The notes beneath the pieces are model-generated. The model was not told the DNA's origin. It searched no databases and worked only from the letters and a program-made list of their open reading frames with translations. The translations under genes and the position numbers were made by a program. This document shows positions 34,977 to 43,504 of a stretch of DNA of 64,000 bases, in pieces (positions within the stretch are counted from its first letter, which is position 1; each line of letters starts with the position of its first letter). Source of the stretch: Bacillota bacterium (GTDB taxonomy: Bacteria; Bacillota; Clostridia; Christensenellales; Aristaeellaceae). The stretch lies in contig JAEVYX010000049.1 of assembly GCA_023392515.1 (NCBI GenBank), forward strand, positions 1-64,000, given 5' to 3'.

Positions 34977-36399
34977 TCCACCTCCTTGCGCATTGATGGG
35001 AAGCCTCATCGTATATGGTAAGATATTGCTTCAGCATTTGCTCGTGCCGGTAAAATCCCGCCGCCCGCTGTTTGCCCGCAAGACCCATCTGCTTTCGCAT
35101 CCCGGCATTTTCGCAAAGGGTAAGCATAGCTTCTGCCAGCGCGCTTTGATGCATAACGGGCACGCAAATCCCCGCCTTGCCGCAATCGTCCTCCGGCCCT
35201 TCCAGCAACTCGCGGCAGCAGCCCACATCCGTTGTCACCGCAGGTCTTCCGGATGCCATTGCCTCCAATACCGCCAGGGGCTGCCCCTCCGAAATGCTGG
35301 TCAGAACCGTAAAGTCAAGCCTTTCAAGATATGCTTTCACGTCTACACGGCCTGTGAAAAGCACATTGTCAAGCTCCAGGTCGCGCATCAATTGCAGGCA
35401 TTCGGCGTAATACTCCTCGTCTTCATCACAGGGGCCTATGATATGCAGTCGAACATTTTCCTTTTCGGCACAAACCAGGGAAAAAGCGTATAGAAGGGTC
35501 TTGATGTCCTTGATGGGCACAATCCGCACCACAGCCCCAATATCAAAAATGCCGTCCGGAACTTTGTCGGGAATATTTTCGAAGCGCTCCACATGCACAC
35601 CGTTGCGGATGACCGTACATTTTTGAGGCGCGCAGCCGATTTCCTTTTGAATCAGACTGGCCCTTTGGAAAAGGCACGTTACACGGTCAGCCGCATTGTA
35701 GGCGCAGCGGGTGAACATGTAAAACATATTGATCCACAAATCCTTGAAATGGGGCGGAACCCAGTCCGTCCGCAGGATTTCTTCCTCCCGCTCCCGGGTA
35801 TAGATGCCGTGCTCGGTAAGCACATAGGGCTTCTTATAGTGAGAGGATGCCATCGCACCCAGAACACCCGCATACCCTGCCGACACGGAGTGGTAAAGGT
35901 CCGCTTCCGGCAGCTTTCCGCCCATCAGGTACAACAGCGGCAGAAACATCGATCGGATCGTCCAAAAATAGTCCGTAAAGCCTACATACGGGTAGTCCTT
36001 CCCGCATACTTCCTTAAGAATTGTTAAAAAGTCTTGGTTCAGCAGGAATTCAACGCTTTTTAAGCGGTCTTCTCGAAACAGGTCGAAGATGATTTTCCAA
36101 TCTGGCGTATTACAGCTGAGCAGATTGCGGATGGCCTCCCGCTGCTGGGGGTTTAGCCGGTAAGAACGGCGGCGGGGCTTGAGCGGCTCGTGCAGCACAG
36201 CATCCAGATATTCATCCTGCAAGGAGATCACATTGGAGGGAAGCTCATAGGCAAAATGGTTGCGCTGCTTTTCCTGGGCGCCTATGGCCCAAATGATAAA
36301 CTCATGCTTGGGCATGCTTTGGATCAATTCGTGCAGCCATGACGAAACGCCGCCTGCCACAAACGGATAGCACCCTTCGCAGATCATGCAGATTCTCAT
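34969..36399 (-). CDS. pelF: Pel polysaccharide glycosyltransferase PelF (GT4)
   Basis: A 476-residue cytoplasmic glycosyltransferase. The start MRICMICEGCYPFVAGGVSSW is the typical PelF N-terminus; a GT4-type donor site is visible as ISEGQPLAVLEAMASGRPAV with the E-x7-E pattern. GGAGGAAGG precedes the ATG at 36399; a longer open frame upstream overlaps the deacetylase gene and is rejected. PelF polymerises amino sugars from UDP-activated precursors (shown for Pseudomonas PelF with UDP-GlcNAc). It overlaps both neighbouring genes by a few bases. Confidence 0.94.
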   Translation of the reverse strand: MRICMICEGCYPFVAGGVSSWLHELIQSMPKHEFIIWAIGAQEKQRNHFAYELPSNVISLQDEYLDAVLHEPLKPRRRSYRLNPQQREAIRNLLSCNTPDWKIIFDLFREDRLKSVEFLLNQDFLTILKEVCGKDYPYVGFTDYFWTIRSMFLPLLYLMGGKLPEADLYHSVSAGYAGVLGAMASSHYKKPYVLTEHGIYTREREEEILRTDWVPPHFKDLWINMFYMFTRCAYNAADRVTCLFQRASLIQKEIGCAPQKCTVIRNGVHVERFENIPDKVPDGIFDIGAVVRIVPIKDIKTLLYAFSLVCAEKENVRLHIIGPCDEDEEYYAECLQLMRDLELDNVLFTGRVDVKAYLERLDFTVLTSISEGQPLAVLEAMASGRPAVTTDVGCCRELLEGPEDDCGKAGICVPVMHQSALAEAMLTLCENAGMRKQMGLAGKQRAAGFYRHEQMLKQYLTIYDEASHQCARRWNA

Positions 36400-38228
36400 G
36401 TGCCTTCCTCCCAGCGGATGGAGATTTCGGCTGCGTCCGCCCGAATCCAATAAAAACCTTCGGAAACCCGGAAGATTTCGCCGCCTAGGATGGATGCGGG
36501 AATGCGGCGTGCCCTCAGTGCCAGCCAGGCGGAATCGTAGAAGTTTTTCAGGTTGATTTGAAGTCCCTCGTCTGTCTCCGTTCGCTCAACGGTAAGGCGG
36601 TCATACCGCTGCACAGCCGCCGCCCCTTCCGTGGAGGTGGAGAAACGCAATTCGGGATAGGCTGTTGCAACCGAGGCGATCAGGCCTGAGAAATTTGTGA
36701 ACATGGCAGGCCATCCGATACTGGAACCCCGGGATTCATCCAGAATATCATCCGGATGGATGAAGTGGGAGAAGGCACCGTGTAAAAGCAGCTCCTGGGC
36801 AATGATGTAACCGGTATAATTGTCATTAGCCGTAAAGCCAGAGGATATACGGGGTACGGATACCGTACCGTCCGCTTCTTCGCAAAATTCCTGCACATGG
36901 GCGTTAACGCCCGTTTCGTTCAAATACAGGCCCGAAATGACTTTAAGGTCCGGAACGACTGACAATAGCGCTTTTCGCCCTTCTTCGCTCAAGTAATTCG
37001 AAGGGGGCACATAGGTTTCAAAATCCACATTCTGGGACAGTGTCTTTCCATAGCGAACCAGTTCTTGTATAGACGCCCGCATATCATCCTGGCTGGGCCA
37101 GGTGGCATAATCTTCATCCCGGTAGGGGAAGCCGTCAGGACAAAGCGGCATATGATTATATCCATGCAGCCCGATTTCACCGCCGGAGGCCAACAGCTCC
37201 GAAGCGTAATACCTAAACAGAGTTGTATTTCCTTCTTCAGGCTCAAAGGGCGGAATCACTGCACGGTTATAGGTTTCAACGAGAACCCCGGTGTAGCGCA
37301 GCCCATATTTCCACGTCAGGCTTTTCATGTCCGGCCACCAGTGATTGCGGAACATGCCTTGAATATCGTACCCGTAGGCCTTGAACAATGCTTCCTGATA
37401 GCCTTCGGGCTGGGGGGCCGGAAAATCGTCAAGGTAGACCATCCCTGCATTCATGATCGGGTATGCAACCGTATCGTGAAGGGCAAAAAGGATGGCCGCG
37501 GCATAACCCCGGCTGTCCTTTCCTTTGAGGAGCGTATTGTTAAAAACAGCAACACGTCCTTTTCCAACAGTTCGCTCCCACAATAGCGGAACTCCCGTGC
37601 CGTCCGCACTTTGCATATGCACGATGCAATCGGGCTCCAGCCGTACGGTCATCGCATAATCCCAAAGATCATCGTCAAATGGTTTGCCTTCCCATAAGGG
37701 GAGGAGACCCGTTGTATAGCGAAGCGAATGAAAGGCTGTATATTCCGTGCCAAGCTCCGTAATACCCAGCTTGCGATAAAAAATCCGAAACGCTGTATCA
37801 ATCCTTGGCGCCATCATGAGTGCAAATTTGCCGCCGCTTTCAATCCATCCCATTAAATCTTCCAGTTTGCTTTCAAGCGGCTGAAGTGACCTGGTGCAAA
37901 GGAGCAGCGTACCGGCTTGGGAAAGAGGGGGCAGTTTCTGGCTTGAGAGATCAACCGTATGCCAGCTGACGCGCATGGCGTTCAATGTATCGGCAACTGT
38001 TTGCATGGAGGAGGTTTCATAATCATCTGTGGCATCGTAAACAATGATGACTGACGCCTGCTGCTCCGAATGGGATTGCGCATCATCTATATTTATGGAG
38101 AGCATACCCAGCAGGGTATCCCGAGCTTCCACCATGATTCCTTCCTGCTCCAGGAGAATGATGCCAAGCAAGAGGGACATGACCAGCACAGGAAGGAAAA
38201 GGCGCAGCCAGAAAACGTTCTTTTTCAT
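36396..38228 (-). CDS. DUF2194 protein, PelA-type polysaccharide deacetylase
   Basis: A 610-residue protein with one N-terminal membrane anchor (residues about 6-27) and a large extracellular part. After a glutamine-amidotransferase-like region comes a deacetylase-like domain with the metal-binding pattern LDDFP (266-270) and HGYNH (355-359). This matches the deacetylase domain of PelA without its glycoside hydrolase domain, the arrangement reported for Gram-positive pel clusters. The ATG at 38228 follows GGAG; a TTG six codons upstream is less likely. Predicted to deacetylate the polymer on the outer face of the membrane. Confidence 0.85.
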   Translation of the reverse strand: MKKNVFWLRLFLPVLVMSLLLGIILLEQEGIMVEARDTLLGMLSINIDDAQSHSEQQASVIIVYDATDDYETSSMQTVADTLNAMRVSWHTVDLSSQKLPPLSQAGTLLLCTRSLQPLESKLEDLMGWIESGGKFALMMAPRIDTAFRIFYRKLGITELGTEYTAFHSLRYTTGLLPLWEGKPFDDDLWDYAMTVRLEPDCIVHMQSADGTGVPLLWERTVGKGRVAVFNNTLLKGKDSRGYAAAILFALHDTVAYPIMNAGMVYLDDFPAPQPEGYQEALFKAYGYDIQGMFRNHWWPDMKSLTWKYGLRYTGVLVETYNRAVIPPFEPEEGNTTLFRYYASELLASGGEIGLHGYNHMPLCPDGFPYRDEDYATWPSQDDMRASIQELVRYGKTLSQNVDFETYVPPSNYLSEEGRKALLSVVPDLKVISGLYLNETGVNAHVQEFCEEADGTVSVPRISSGFTANDNYTGYIIAQELLLHGAFSHFIHPDDILDESRGSSIGWPAMFTNFSGLIASVATAYPELRFSTSTEGAAAVQRYDRLTVERTETDEGLQINLKNFYDSAWLALRARRIPASILGGEIFRVSEGFYWIRADAAEISIRWEEGT

Positions 38229-39109
38229 TTGCGTTTCTCCGTCCAAAAAAGAAGCTGTTCCCGCCCCTTGCTTGTTAAATCCACAGGCGTTTCACGAAGC
38301 TTTTGCAGGAGTGATTGCATGCCGCTTTGATCCCTGGTTTCCACACAGCAGCGCATGCTTTCCAGCCAGGACACTTCATGAAGCGTCCAGCGGTTCATCA
38401 GTGTTTGCGCTGCTGCCTTTGCGTCGGCCGATTCATTGAGCGCCAAGCTGTTACGGACTCGCATGCTCAATAACGCAGGGTCTATTTCAATAGAAAGCCC
38501 ACGATCCAGCGCCTTTTTCAATACCAGCCGCTGCCTGCGCAATAGCTGCCCCTCCAACAGCCCGCTTTCGCAATAGCGGGAAAGAAAGGCAGCGTATTCC
38601 TTATGTTTTGCAATATCCTCTTCGTTCTGGTCAAGCTCCAATTGACGCTGTTGTATTTCCAACTGAAACTGGCGCTGCAGTTCCATAATGGTCGCGGTGG
38701 CATAATGCGCGGTTTCGGTATCTTCATTAAAGCGTGCTACCAAAAGCAGATCCAGGTATTGGAGGGGATCGGAGCGAAGAATGTTCATCATCATGGTACG
38801 GCGTTTGTTCGGATCGTTGATGAGCAGTGCCTCTTCCAAGGGCACCGTGTCTTTGACGGGGTTATGCGCCATGATGAGGTTTTTATATGCTTCATCGTTA
38901 CGCCGGATCCATGTGCTTCCCGGTGGGGTGCGGCCTTCCGCCCTCATCTGCATCCACCCGGACAGAGGGCCGATTATAGGAAGCATCAGCATCCATAGAT
39001 AGTGCGCACCGTGGAGGCGGCGTTTCAGAACATGGGAAGAGAGAATGACCGCTCCCAGAAGCAGCCCGTGCAGTGCCATGATGATGTAAAAAGCGCTGGC
39101 ACTAGGCAT
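38225..39109 (-). CDS. pelE: PelE-like membrane protein
   Basis: A 294-residue protein with two N-terminal membrane segments (about 5-25 and 36-55), then a cytoplasmic helical part containing a likely coiled coil (ELQRQFQLEIQQRQLELDQ, roughly residues 145-175) and repeats consistent with TPRs. The ATG at 39109 follows GGAGGTT. The name rests mainly on position between PelD and the deacetylase and on the two-TM plus helical layout; the sequence itself is weakly conserved in this family. Confidence 0.7.
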   Translation of the reverse strand: MPSASAFYIIMALHGLLLGAVILSSHVLKRRLHGAHYLWMLMLPIIGPLSGWMQMRAEGRTPPGSTWIRRNDEAYKNLIMAHNPVKDTVPLEEALLINDPNKRRTMMMNILRSDPLQYLDLLLVARFNEDTETAHYATATIMELQRQFQLEIQQRQLELDQNEEDIAKHKEYAAFLSRYCESGLLEGQLLRRQRLVLKKALDRGLSIEIDPALLSMRVRNSLALNESADAKAAAQTLMNRWTLHEVSWLESMRCCVETRDQSGMQSLLQKLRETPVDLTSKGREQLLFWTEKRK

Positions 39110-41240
39110 AGGCAACCTCCGGCGGCATGACCTCGCATATAAGCCCTGCCTCCTGGAAACGGCGCTCGATTTGCGGCAGGTTCTCCACGCTTGCCTGGGG
39201 TAACAGCACAAGATAGGTTCCGTCATTCACCCGGCCTGCCACATCTGTGGTGCGCGTTGCTTTTCCAATACTTGTGTCCAGCGCAAACAGGGAATCATCC
39301 CCATCGGCCCTTTTCACCCGCAAAAGAAGAAAGCTGGATGTGCGCTGCTGCCGCATCCTTTGATAAACGCCCAACGCCGAACGGAAGGCCTTGTCAGACA
39401 AAATGTGTGTATCCTCCAGGTACATTTCCTGGGATGCGTTGAAATACTTGAGTGTGCGCACCATGGACGACTGTACCAGGCCGGCCACGACATTAAACAG
39501 GTTTTGATGGTAGAGCGTTTGCTGGTCAAAGGGAACATTCCAAAGCGTAATCATGGCAATGAGCTTTTCATCCTGCATGACCGGCGCACTGAACACAGGA
39601 TAGCCGGGTTCCAGCGCCGTGTTTGTGAAAAGCTCACCCCGCTCCAGACAGGACTTCATCAGCGGGAACTTGTCCAGGTCCAGGGATTTGGACAGGGTTT
39701 TGCCCAATTCCCGGGAATGTACGACGAGCCTTGCAAAGGGCGTATTGCCGTTTCTGGAATATAGGGCGACGCTGTGGTTTTGCATCGTATCCTCCAGCAC
39801 ATTCAGTGTTGAAAGAAAGACCTGTTCGGGCTGAAGCGTATCCAGCTCACGTGTGATATTGTAAATGCGGCCATAACTGTCCCGATAACGCATGACTTGC
39901 TTTTGAAGCTGATTCCGGTCTTCGTAAGCTTGCTTATACATGCTTTGAAGAAAGGCGGCTTCGGTGTCACGTTCTTCTTTTTCCTGCTCCAGCATTTTCA
40001 TCTTTTCATTGGACTTGTCCCGCATATAGCCGAACAGCGCTCCGGCCAGCATGTACATCATCAGCGGAAGCCAGTTGTCCATGTTGTATAGCAATAGATA
40101 CAGATCGTTTCCTTCTCCAACCCAGTCAATGCCATAAAAAATACAGGCGACAAGCGCGGCGGCAATGCCGATTGGCCCACCGTGCATATTGCCGATGAGG
40201 ATCACGTAAAAAAGCCAGAAATCCACAAACCGGAACATGGCATAGGTATTTGTAAGGTGTGTCAGCCATTGTGCCAGTGCGCCGAATGTGGCCAATTCAA
40301 CCAGGGGAAGCGCCTTGCCAAACAAGCGCCGGGCGACGGTATGAAGCCATAAGAGTGGCTTTCGCTTAGGGCCATTCCCTTCACGCTTCGAGAATATTTC
40401 ATCCAATTCCTTTGCCCAATGGTGGCGCGGTACCCAGTCGGCCTCTTTTTTGGCCCGGCCGGTCTTTAAAACAGACCGGCGGGAGGGTTTTCCCGTGTAG
40501 GCAATTGAAAGGGCCGGAAGATGCGGGCTGATGCGCTGGAATACATCCGCATAGGAACACCCTTCATCATATGCCAAATGCACGACCCCGGATAGATGCT
40601 TTTCCAACGCCAGGCTTATAAACAGCGCCAGATCGTCGGCATGCAGAAAATCGCAGAGTGTATCTTCGCAGCCCTGGATCAGCAGGGTCTGCTTATTCCT
40701 TGTGCGGGTGACAGCCCGTGCAAAAAATGCATCCTCCGCACCTGGAAAGTAGATGTTTGTTACGCGGAGGATAAGCGTTTGCATACTTCCTGTTTCGTTG
40801 TAACGCAAACAATCCTCCGCGGCCTTGATCAAAATGCCCGTGGGGGTATCCGGTATGGGCGTTTCATGTTCCAGGGCGGCCTGCTGTGCGCCAAAAACAC
40901 GCTGGTCGGTTACCAATATAAACCGCTCCACACCATATTGCACGGCAAGATGCTGGAAATGGAAAAGCGCGTCCAGCATGGACCCCTGTACCGAACCGTA
41001 TTCCTGGGTTTCCTCGCATTGATAGGCATAGAAAAAAGCAATCGCATGAAAGCGACCGGCTTGAAGAACCTGTTGCGCATCCGGACTCGTGGGATGCATG
41101 TCGTGAAATACAGCGCCTGTTTGTGGGGGTGTAGAACCGTCGATGCGGCCCAGCAAAGTTACCTGGTGTGCATCACGCTCCAGCCGCTCCACCATGCCTA
41201 AAACCATCGGTGAAAGAATACCCGTTAAAAGTATTTTCAT
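39102..41240 (-). CDS. pelD: PelD-like c-di-GMP receptor fused to an N-terminal SDR/epimerase-like domain
   Basis: A 712-residue protein. Residues 1-285 resemble an extended SDR/epimerase (MKILLTG start, ILRVTNIYFPG, CDFLHADDLA). However, it lacks a GxxGxxG loop, and Gly135 sits where YxxxK needs Tyr (Lys139 is kept). Residues 312-405 hold about four membrane segments, 410-455 a coiled coil, 465-600 a GAF domain and 605-700 a degenerate GGDEF domain. In the last, RTTD (663-666) aligns with the RxxD c-di-GMP I-site and VNDGT (671-675) replaces GGDEF, much as RNDEG does in Pseudomonas PelD. Predicted to switch on Pel synthesis when c-di-GMP binds. Confidence 0.87.
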   Translation of the reverse strand: MKILLTGILSPMVLGMVERLERDAHQVTLLGRIDGSTPPQTGAVFHDMHPTSPDAQQVLQAGRFHAIAFFYAYQCEETQEYGSVQGSMLDALFHFQHLAVQYGVERFILVTDQRVFGAQQAALEHETPIPDTPTGILIKAAEDCLRYNETGSMQTLILRVTNIYFPGAEDAFFARAVTRTRNKQTLLIQGCEDTLCDFLHADDLALFISLALEKHLSGVVHLAYDEGCSYADVFQRISPHLPALSIAYTGKPSRRSVLKTGRAKKEADWVPRHHWAKELDEIFSKREGNGPKRKPLLWLHTVARRLFGKALPLVELATFGALAQWLTHLTNTYAMFRFVDFWLFYVILIGNMHGGPIGIAAALVACIFYGIDWVGEGNDLYLLLYNMDNWLPLMMYMLAGALFGYMRDKSNEKMKMLEQEKEERDTEAAFLQSMYKQAYEDRNQLQKQVMRYRDSYGRIYNITRELDTLQPEQVFLSTLNVLEDTMQNHSVALYSRNGNTPFARLVVHSRELGKTLSKSLDLDKFPLMKSCLERGELFTNTALEPGYPVFSAPVMQDEKLIAMITLWNVPFDQQTLYHQNLFNVVAGLVQSSMVRTLKYFNASQEMYLEDTHILSDKAFRSALGVYQRMRQQRTSSFLLLRVKRADGDDSLFALDTSIGKATRTTDVAGRVNDGTYLVLLPQASVENLPQIERRFQEAGLICEVMPPEVAYA

Positions 41241-41340
41241 GAGCAGTCAATCCTCTAATCATCCCTGATTTCATTATAGGGTACAATGATTATTTCGTCT
41301 ACAAAAATCTACAATTTACAGCAGGAAAAGGAAAAAGAAT
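41241..41340 (-). promoter_or_regulatory. Putative pel operon promoter with direct repeats
   Basis: On the minus strand a TATAAT box lies at the complement of 41273-41278, with no good -35. About 20 bases further upstream, TCTACAAAAATCTACAATTT (41298-41317) contains two TCTACAA copies 10 bases apart, one helical turn, as expected for an activator binding site. Confidence 0.4.
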
Positions 41341-41375
41341 GTCAAAAAACTGACATCCCTTTTCCTTACAATCTT
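41328..41375 (-). terminator. Hairpin between the GH3 gene and the pel operon
   Basis: AAGGAAAAAGAATGTCA pairs with TGACATCCCTTTTCCTT around an A-rich loop (15 of 17 positions, the others G-U). On the minus strand it is followed by TTTCC. It probably ends the xylose operon transcript. Confidence 0.65.
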
Positions 41376-41408
41376 ATAATTTTTTATGGGAATAGACCTT
41401 CCTATGGA

Positions 41409-43484
41409 TTAGAGAATGACCTTCATCTTGATAGGCGCAGACCCCGTTAATGCGGCACTCTGCTTATCGCCCTGACTTCCCCCTACGGAAAGGGTGTATT
41501 GGGTTCCTCCGGATATCCGTTTTCCCTGGGCGTTTACGACGGTATAGGCATCCTCGAAAAGCTTGAGGGAGATTGTTTTCGCTTCCCCGGCTTTGAGGGG
41601 AACCCTTCTAAACGCGCAAAGCTTTCCGTTGGGTGCGGCTTCAGGGGAGCCGTCTGCATGAATGTAGGCCTGTACGACTTCGTCCCCGTCCATAGCGCCG
41701 GTGTTTTTCACGGTGACGCTCAAAATATCCCCCAGGAGCGACGCATCCGAATAGGCAAAAGTGGTATAGGACAGGCCGTACCCAAATGGATACAAAGGTG
41801 TACCGATAAAATAGCGGTATGTGCGACCTGCCATGCGGTAGTCGGTAAACGCCGGCAGTTCATCGGTGCTGTGATAAAAGGTGATGGGCAGCCTGCCGGA
41901 AGGTGAAACCTTCCCAAAAAGGATATCGGCAAGGGCTGTACCGCCGGCCTGTCCTGGATACCAGGCGTAGAGGATGGCATTTCCCTCGGCAACATTAAGC
42001 GCGCTGCCGGCGGCTGTTACTGTGACGACAGGTTTTCCTGTTTTAAGCACCGCCTCCAAAAGCTTGCGCTGGCTCTGGGGCAGTTCCAAGTCCTTTTTAT
42101 CACCGGAGAAATATTCGTTGCCGGTATCGCCTTCCTCACCTTCAATGGTGGCATCCAGCCCCAGACAGAGGATAACAGCATCAGAGAGCTCTGCCAGGGA
42201 TACTGCTTCCGCTATGCGGTCGTCCTGCAATGCCAGGCTGCTCAGCCTGTCCTTGTGCAGATGGCAGCCCTGGGAATATACGACCCGAACCTTTCCCTTG
42301 CAGGCGGAGCGAATACCCTCCAGGAACGTGACATACCGGGAGGATATGCCATTGTAATTGCCCTCCAGACAGGCATGGCTGTCGGCATTGGGGCCGATGA
42401 CGGCAATGGTGGAGAGCTTATCCAGCGATAGGGGCAGCATGCCGTCGTTTTTCAAAAGCACCATGCTCTTGCGGGCGGCAGTGAGCGCTTTTTGCGCATG
42501 CGCATCGCAATCGTTTTGAAGGGGAGAGATTGCGTCGTATTCACAATCATCATCAAACAAACCAAGCTTGATGCGGGTTGCCATCAAGCGGGTGGCCGCC
42601 AGGGTAATCTGTTCCTGGGTGACCAGCCCTTCCTGATAGGCTTGCATCATATGCAGGTAGGTATTGCCGCAGTTCACGTCGCACCCGTTTTCCAGGGCGA
42701 GCGCAGCGCTTTGAGGGGCGGTGTCCGTCACATGATGTTGGGTATGAAAATCCCTGATGGCCCAGCAGTCACTGACCACATGGCCCTCAAATCCCCACTC
42801 GGTGCGCAAAATGTCTTTGAGGAGTGTTTTTGAACCGCAGGCTGGTTCACCGTTCACCCGGTTATATGCCCCCATGACGGATTCCACCCGGGCTTCCTTT
42901 ACCAGCGCTTCAAAGGCGGGGAGATAGGTTTCCCTCAGGTCCTTTGAGGAAACTTGGGCATCGAATTCATGGCGCAAGGCTTCCGGGCCGGAATGCACTG
43001 CGTAATGCTTGGCACAGGCGGCGGCTTTCAAATACTTGCCCTTGCCTTGCAGGCCTTTTACGAAGGCGACACCCAGACGGGAGGTCAAATACGGGTCCTC
43101 CCCATAGGTTTCATGGCCGCGGCCCCAGCGAGGGTCCCGGAATATGTTGATGTTGGGGGACCAGAAGGTAAGCCCCTTGAAAATATCCCGGTCACCCAGC
43201 TTTGACTGGGCGTTGTATTTGGCCCTGCCTTCGGTAGCGACGGTATCCGCAATATCATACAGAAACTCAGGGTCGAACATGGCGGCCAAGCCGATGGCCT
43301 GGGGGAAGACCGTTGCGGTGCCCGCCCGGGCCACCCCGTGAAGCGCCTCATTCCACCAATTATAGGAGGGTATATTCAGCCTGGGAATGGCGGGGGAATC
43401 GTAGCGCAGCTGAGACGCTTTTTCTTCCAGGGTCATTTGGGAAACAAGGGCTTTGGCCCTTTCCCAAACTTTTTCATCCTTCAT
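41409..43484 (-). CDS. Glycoside hydrolase family 3 (beta-xylosidase/beta-glucosidase)
   Basis: A 691-residue GH3 enzyme: N-terminal TIM barrel with YNWWNEALHGVAR and the nucleophile Asp239 in HVVSDCWAI, a C-terminal sandwich domain (VTAAGSALNVAE, YPFGYGLSYTTF) and a fibronectin-like end. The WNEALHGV motif is typical of the xylan beta-xylosidase branch. No signal peptide, so it works inside the cell on imported xylo-oligosaccharides. It directly follows xylose isomerase on the same strand, supporting xylosidase activity. Confidence 0.93.
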   Translation of the reverse strand: MKDEKVWERAKALVSQMTLEEKASQLRYDSPAIPRLNIPSYNWWNEALHGVARAGTATVFPQAIGLAAMFDPEFLYDIADTVATEGRAKYNAQSKLGDRDIFKGLTFWSPNINIFRDPRWGRGHETYGEDPYLTSRLGVAFVKGLQGKGKYLKAAACAKHYAVHSGPEALRHEFDAQVSSKDLRETYLPAFEALVKEARVESVMGAYNRVNGEPACGSKTLLKDILRTEWGFEGHVVSDCWAIRDFHTQHHVTDTAPQSAALALENGCDVNCGNTYLHMMQAYQEGLVTQEQITLAATRLMATRIKLGLFDDDCEYDAISPLQNDCDAHAQKALTAARKSMVLLKNDGMLPLSLDKLSTIAVIGPNADSHACLEGNYNGISSRYVTFLEGIRSACKGKVRVVYSQGCHLHKDRLSSLALQDDRIAEAVSLAELSDAVILCLGLDATIEGEEGDTGNEYFSGDKKDLELPQSQRKLLEAVLKTGKPVVTVTAAGSALNVAEGNAILYAWYPGQAGGTALADILFGKVSPSGRLPITFYHSTDELPAFTDYRMAGRTYRYFIGTPLYPFGYGLSYTTFAYSDASLLGDILSVTVKNTGAMDGDEVVQAYIHADGSPEAAPNGKLCAFRRVPLKAGEAKTISLKLFEDAYTVVNAQGKRISGGTQYTLSVGGSQGDKQSAALTGSAPIKMKVIL

Positions 43485-43504
43485 ATCTATTCTCCTTAGG
43501 CGGG

